Positions 33,977-37,914 of a stretch of DNA of 37,914 nt are shown here, piece by piece (the stretch's first letter is position 1; the number at the start of each line of letters is the position of its first letter). A program made the position numbers and the translations under genes. The notes below the pieces were generated by a model that was not told the origin of the DNA, did no database searches, and saw only the letters and a program-made list of their open reading frames with translations. This stretch comes from Candidatus Cloacimonadota bacterium (lineage in GTDB: Bacteria; UBA4055). Location of the stretch: NCBI GenBank assembly GCA_002742935.1, contig PDON01000037.1:1-37914 (forward strand). The letters run 5' to 3'.

Positions 33977-36691
33977 ATGGATATATCAATTGTAATTTTC
34001 ACTCATAATAGAGCAAACTTTTTAAAAGAATCTTTAGCCTCAGTCAGAGATCAAAAATCTATGCCGGATCAGGTTGTAGTAATTGATGATGGATCAACAG
34101 ATAATACGGAGGAGGTTGTAAAAGATTCTCCTTTTGAGATAGATTACTTAAAAATAGACCATTCCGGAGCTCCTATAGCAAGAAATAGGGGTATTGAAAT
34201 TGCCAAAGGGGATTTTATTCTCTGGCTTGGCGATGATGACACTTTAAATAGTGATGCAATATTGCAGTATAGAAAATATATCAAAGAGTATCCTGAGGTA
34301 GATATCTTCTATTGCAACTACAATATATTTTCTGAAGAAAGGTCATATAGACACAACTATAAAGATTGGTACTATGATAGAAAATCTCTAGGATTTGAAC
34401 TTATCTATAGAGCCGGATTTGGCGACCCTGCCTCATTGGTAAGGAAAGAAATTTATAAACATTTTGGAAACTATAATCCTCAATTCTCACGAGCTCAGGA
34501 TTATGAGTTTTGGTGTAGATTAGCTATGGATATGAGTGTTACATTTAAACTGGTTCCAAAAGTACTATTAAATTACAGAGTACATGAAAATCAGCTTTCA
34601 GGAGATGGAGGGAAAGATTACTCTTATGATGTAGCCGTTGTAAAAAATCTCATAAAAAAACTGTATCCTAAAAATGTATTGGACAGAATGAATATAAAAG
34701 AAAAAGACTCCCTTTTCCTAAACTTGGGATCAAGATTCTTAAAACTTAATGATCTAAAAACAGCCTATTATTACCTTAATACTATAAGTGAAAACTTGAA
34801 AAACGAACAACTGAAAAACCTTTTAGGTTCCCTAAAAAATGAAAAAAAAGAGGTAGATTTCAAAGAGTTGCTACCTCCAAACCCTAAACCTTACAGGGGA
34901 TCAAAGATATTAACAGTATTTATGGTAACATACAATCAAGCCAAATATATTAGAGAAGCTATAGAATCTGTTTTAAGCCAAAGTTTCTGCCATTTTGATT
35001 TTTTAATAGTAGATGATGGATCAACAGATAACACTTTGGATATAATTAAATCTTTTGATGATGACAGGATTAAAGTATTAGAGCAGAATCACAAAGGTTT
35101 TGCCGAAGGTATGAATCTTGCCATAGAGAAAAGTAAAACAACCTTTGTAATAGGTATTGACAGTGATGATATTATAGAGAAAGAGTATCTCTCAAAGCTT
35201 ATCTATTGTGTAAAAAAGTATCCAAACTTTGATTACTACTATCCCCATTTTTTAACCTTAATGAGTTCTGATGGTGTAGTAACTAATGAAAGTTGGGAGT
35301 ATAAAACATATAGAAATAATGAGGAAATCTCTCAAGATCTATTTGCCAAAGCTGCTTCCGTAATTCCAAATTCAGGATCTATCAAAAGAAAAGATATTTT
35401 TAAAAATCTGGGAAAGTACGATTCTGTATCAACCTGCGAAGATTACCTATTCTTAACAAAGTTTAGTCATAAGATAAGGTTTAAAAGATGTAATAATCTA
35501 AAAGGTTACTACTATAGAAGGCATGGAAACAGCAACTCCCAAAAGACAAAAGAGAGATGTAAAGTAAACTCAAAAGCCATGTTCGATATGATACAAAATC
35601 TTGATAAAAGATATATCTTGCCTAAGAATGTAGATATTGATCTTAAAACATATTGTAACGAAATCTTTTACAGATACTACAGAGATTGGGAAAATAGAGG
35701 TGGTGAGTATTTCCTAAAATATGTTGATCAAAAATCAAAACTGCTTAATGAGAGAAGAAAAAAGCTTGGAGTTTTAGCTCAAAATAACAATCTAAACTTT
35801 ATGAAAAACACAATCTCTCATCTAAAAAAAAGGTATGATCTTAAAGTATATGATGCAACCAAAAGTGAAAGCTTGGCACTGGCTTATAAAGAGAGTGATA
35901 TTTTATGGCTAGAGTGGGCAGACTTTAATCTTTTACAAATATCACAGCTTCCAAAAAAGTGTAAACTTATCACAAGATTACACAGCTATGAAGCTTACCT
36001 GCCGTATCTTGACTCTATAGAGTGGCAAAAAGTGGACAAAATAATATTTATTTCACCTCAAATTATGGAGTATCTAAAGAGTAAACTCCCTACTTTAAAC
36101 AATCTTGATACTCTTGTATATCAAAGTGAAGGTATTAATCTAAATAGATTTAAATTTAAGGAAAGAACCCACGGATTCAACTTTGCCTATATTGGACATC
36201 TTATACAAACAAAAAACATATCACTACTATTACAGATAATTAAAATGGTTACAGAAAAAGATAGTAGATACAGATTTGATATTTTTGGAAAATTTGCTTT
36301 AGATGGAGGATCAATCTCAAAAGAGATTCCTGAAAGATATTTCCATAATCAGGTGAAAAGGTTAAAATTGGAGAAGTTTATAACCTTACATGGTCATATT
36401 GATCAAGATACTATGATCAAAAGATTGGAGAACACCAACTATATAATCTCAACAAGCTATAGAGAGGGTTTACCCTTTAATATATTGGAGTGTATGGCTA
36501 TGGGAATAAAACCAATAATCCATTCATGGCCAGGAGCTGAAATCTGCTTTGATGAAAAGTTTATATTTGATTATATGGGTGAAATCTTTGAGATGATCAA
36601 AGGAGAGTATGAGTCTAAATCTTACAGAAAATTTGTAGAAGAGAATCATAACTTAGATGATTATTTTAAGTTCTTGGATAGTATTATTTAG
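33977..36691 (+). CDS. Tri-domain glycosyltransferase: two family-2 domains and one family-4-type domain
   Basis: 904 residues, ATG after AGAAGGTAAA. Domain one (~1-230) opens ISIVIFTHNRANFLKESLAS with VVVIDDGSTDNTEEV (~33-47), GAPIARNRGIEIAKGDFILW and the DDD of WLGDDDTL (~86-93). Domain two (~309-545) repeats the plan: LTVFMVTYNQAKYIREAI, LIVDDGSTDNTLDIIKSF, and VIGIDSDDIIEKEYL. Domain three (~597-904) is a GT-B fold: a degenerate N-terminal half (DILWLEWADFNLL, then KLITRLHSYEAYLPYL), and a C-terminal half with FNFAYIGHLIQTKNISLLL, LHGHIDQDTMIKRL and SYREGLPFNILECMAMG (the E-x7-E motif). No membrane helix or signal is seen, so it is probably a cytoplasmic polymerase-like enzyme building a repeating surface glycan. 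The exact sugars are unknown. Confidence 0.88.
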   Translation: MDISIVIFTHNRANFLKESLASVRDQKSMPDQVVVIDDGSTDNTEEVVKDSPFEIDYLKIDHSGAPIARNRGIEIAKGDFILWLGDDDTLNSDAILQYRKYIKEYPEVDIFYCNYNIFSEERSYRHNYKDWYYDRKSLGFELIYRAGFGDPASLVRKEIYKHFGNYNPQFSRAQDYEFWCRLAMDMSVTFKLVPKVLLNYRVHENQLSGDGGKDYSYDVAVVKNLIKKLYPKNVLDRMNIKEKDSLFLNLGSRFLKLNDLKTAYYYLNTISENLKNEQLKNLLGSLKNEKKEVDFKELLPPNPKPYRGSKILTVFMVTYNQAKYIREAIESVLSQSFCHFDFLIVDDGSTDNTLDIIKSFDDDRIKVLEQNHKGFAEGMNLAIEKSKTTFVIGIDSDDIIEKEYLSKLIYCVKKYPNFDYYYPHFLTLMSSDGVVTNESWEYKTYRNNEEISQDLFAKAASVIPNSGSIKRKDIFKNLGKYDSVSTCEDYLFLTKFSHKIRFKRCNNLKGYYYRRHGNSNSQKTKERCKVNSKAMFDMIQNLDKRYILPKNVDIDLKTYCNEIFYRYYRDWENRGGEYFLKYVDQKSKLLNERRKKLGVLAQNNNLNFMKNTISHLKKRYDLKVYDATKSESLALAYKESDILWLEWADFNLLQISQLPKKCKLITRLHSYEAYLPYLDSIEWQKVDKIIFISPQIMEYLKSKLPTLNNLDTLVYQSEGINLNRFKFKERTHGFNFAYIGHLIQTKNISLLLQIIKMVTEKDSRYRFDIFGKFALDGGSISKEIPERYFHNQVKRLKLEKFITLHGHIDQDTMIKRLENTNYIISTSYREGLPFNILECMAMGIKPIIHSWPGAEICFDEKFIFDYMGEIFEMIKGEYESKSYRKFVEENHNLDDYFKFLDSII

Positions 36692-36792
36692 CTGTTGTAA
36701 TGCTTGCCAAAAAAAATATTTTCAAAACAACCACTCTCTACTGGTTAATTTTGTCATAATTTCTATGTTTACAACCTTTTAAAACAGATCTT

Positions 36793-36821
36793 AAAAGGGT
36801 GGATTTTTTATACCCTTTTTT
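36793..36821 (+). terminator. Terminator after the tri-domain glycosyltransferase
   Basis: AAAAGGGT (36793-36800) pairs with ACCCTTTT (36812-36819), with an 11-base loop, and the T-run continues to 36821. It lies about 100 bases past the stop. An alternative pairing uses the CCTTTTAA at about 36776. Confidence 0.6.
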
Positions 36822-36847
36822 GTGGAGACCATAATTTTATAAGACCT

Positions 36848-37645
36848 TTATAGCTTTTCTAAAAGTTTTAAATTTGAATCGGAAAATTTTGAAAATCCAA
36901 AAACTTTTTCACCTAAATCTTTCAAAGAAGCTCCTATATGGTAAATCTCCTTTTCATCCAAAATCAAAAACCTATCGTGAAATCGTTTCAATTTATTTAT
37001 ATCTATTGAAGGATATTGTTTATTGTGTTTCTCTAAATCCAATTTTAGTTGCTGATTCAACCTTTCAGTATAAATAGTAGCTTTACAACCTTCTTCTCTT
37101 TTATCCAAAAGAGTTAAAACAGATTCATCTATATAGTTATCAATTAAAATTATTGATTTTTCAGCTTTTCTTATTAGATCAGAAACAAAAACATAAGCAT
37201 CAAATATCTGTCCATTATAGAAAATACCTTGCTTAGGCTTTATATCTTTTGACTCTAATGCTTTAAACAATCTATCAAACTTTTCATCACTTTCAATTTT
37301 ATATTTTAAATGATTGGATTCAATATTATTTAATCTTTCAAATATTTGAGCATTTTGAGATATAAACTTTCTCATATCAATAAATGCTTTTACAATTTTG
37401 ATACTCATCTGTATAGCTGTTTTACTCTTTAATACCGCTGAAAGCATGGTAACACCTTGTTCTGTAAAAACATAAGGCATATATTTTCTATGTTGACCTC
37501 TTCCTGTTTTTAAGGTCGCATTTTGCGATCTTAAAGATTTATATTCTTCCTCTACCTTTATGGTAACAAATTGTGACCTTAAAAGATTATGTATAGTAGT
37601 TAACTTTATCGAAACTATTAAACTAAGAACCTTATATGAGTGGTG
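36848..37645 (-). pseudogene. ORF6N-domain protein lacking its N-terminal half, with a PLD-like C-terminal domain
   Basis: An ATG at 37480 would give 210 residues, but the frame stays open and similar to the family up to 37645: on the minus strand it reads NLLRSQFVTIKVEEEYKS, then LRSQNATLKTGRGQHRKYMP before YVFTEQGVTMLSAVLKS. ORF6N proteins normally have about 50 more residues upstream (I-R-G-x-x-V-M-L-D-x-D-L-A-x-L-Y-x-V), which are absent here, and no start codon exists between 37480 and the stop at 37646. The C-terminal ~110 residues (FDAYVFVSDLIRKAEKSIIL, then RFHDRFLILDEKEIYHIGAS) resemble a phospholipase D-like half with HxxxxxxD, a domain often joined to ORF6N. It is a degraded gene, or translation begins at 37480 as a truncated protein. 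Such proteins are often tied to phages or mobile islands. Confidence 0.7.
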
Positions 37646-37783
37646 TTAGAAAACTAAGGGTAGACATAAAACCTCAATGCTGTTGACTTAAGAAAAATAA
37701 GATTTATCGAAAATTAAACTTTTATCTATCAGTCTAGGAAAAGTTTTAAGATTTTTGCCAAAATCTATAAACTTTTTTGGGCA

Positions 37784-37837
37784 TTTCTTTTGTAGCCAAA
37801 AGAAAGAAAAGCTCTTCTTTTTTATCTGAAAAAGAAG
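37784..37837. repeat. Two tandem hairpins in the terminal intergenic stretch
   Basis: TTTCTTTTG-TAGC-CAAAAGAAA (37784-37805) and CTTCTTTTT-TATCTG-AAAAAGAAG (37814-37837) are both perfect 9-bp stems, 8 bases apart. They lie in the otherwise gene-free 37646-37914, which ends in the short direct repeat TTTTCACTTTTCACTTTT. A 69-codon minus-strand frame crosses them, but its composition is low-complexity and I do not call it. Confidence 0.45.
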
Positions 37838-37914
37838 TAAAAATAGGAAAGAGATCTTAATAAATAAAAAAGCAAAGCGACAACCTTCATTTTTCACTTT
37901 TCACTTTTAGTTTT

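Noticed and set aside
37688..37897. 69-codon minus-strand ORF near the right edge
   Set aside because: Low-complexity Phe/Lys composition, no ribosome binding site, and it spans two hairpins.

Overview
This window is an AT-rich bacterial chromosome segment of about 38 kb. The organism looks like an anaerobic or fermentative diderm. Several proteins carry lipoboxes, there is an ORF6N/KilA-N-type protein, a FlgD/T9SS-like C-terminal domain, and a sodium-pumping methylmalonyl-CoA decarboxylase beside a two-subunit methylmalonyl-CoA mutase. Together these suggest the FCB group (for example a Delongbacteria- or Cloacimonadota-like lineage). This placement is inference from gene content, not from a marker tree.

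Layout. (1) 1-7010, + strand: the distal end of a prophage or phage-derived island. It holds a 5'-truncated unknown protein, two Ig-like (SbsA/Big_5-type) proteins, a LamG plus FlgD-like protein, a small helical protein, a PBSX/P2-type portal protein, a terminase large subunit and a broken DNA methyltransferase. The methyltransferase is bracketed by a small family of dyad repeats. (2) 7029-7448: nucleoside diphosphate kinase, convergent with the phage region. (3) 7635-17291: two + strand operons. One encodes methylmalonyl-CoA decarboxylase (carboxyltransferase, gamma-type anchor, biotin carrier, Na+-pumping beta subunit) and the other methylmalonyl-CoA mutase (small and large subunits). They are separated by a minus-strand beta-propeller lipoprotein. 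Their products would convert succinyl-CoA to propionyl-CoA plus CO2 while exporting Na+; the epimerase normally needed between them is not here. (4) 17376-19812: two paralogous family-3 solute-binding proteins flanking a thioredoxin-fold lipoprotein, with no transporter genes. (5) 20187-24718, minus strand: YebC, a three-domain PlsC-ACP-AMP ligase, and a TetR regulator.

(6) 25053-33611, minus strand: a compact nine-gene run transcribed hpt, ftsH, PEGA membrane protein, TPR lipoprotein, folP, surE, family-2 glycosyltransferase, flippase-like membrane protein, SAM methyltransferase. Most junctions overlap or nearly touch. (7) 33977-36691: one 904-residue polypeptide with three glycosyltransferase domains. 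(8) 36848-37914: an ORF6N-type protein whose N-terminal domain is missing, followed by hairpin-rich intergenic sequence to the window edge.

I found no rRNA, tRNA, CRISPR array or intact insertion sequence. The points most worth following up are the phage LamG/FlgD-like gene, the methyltransferase with its flanking repeats, a short leader motif shared by the two methylmalonyl-CoA operons, the solute-binding/thioredoxin-fold cassette, and the two multi-domain fusion enzymes.
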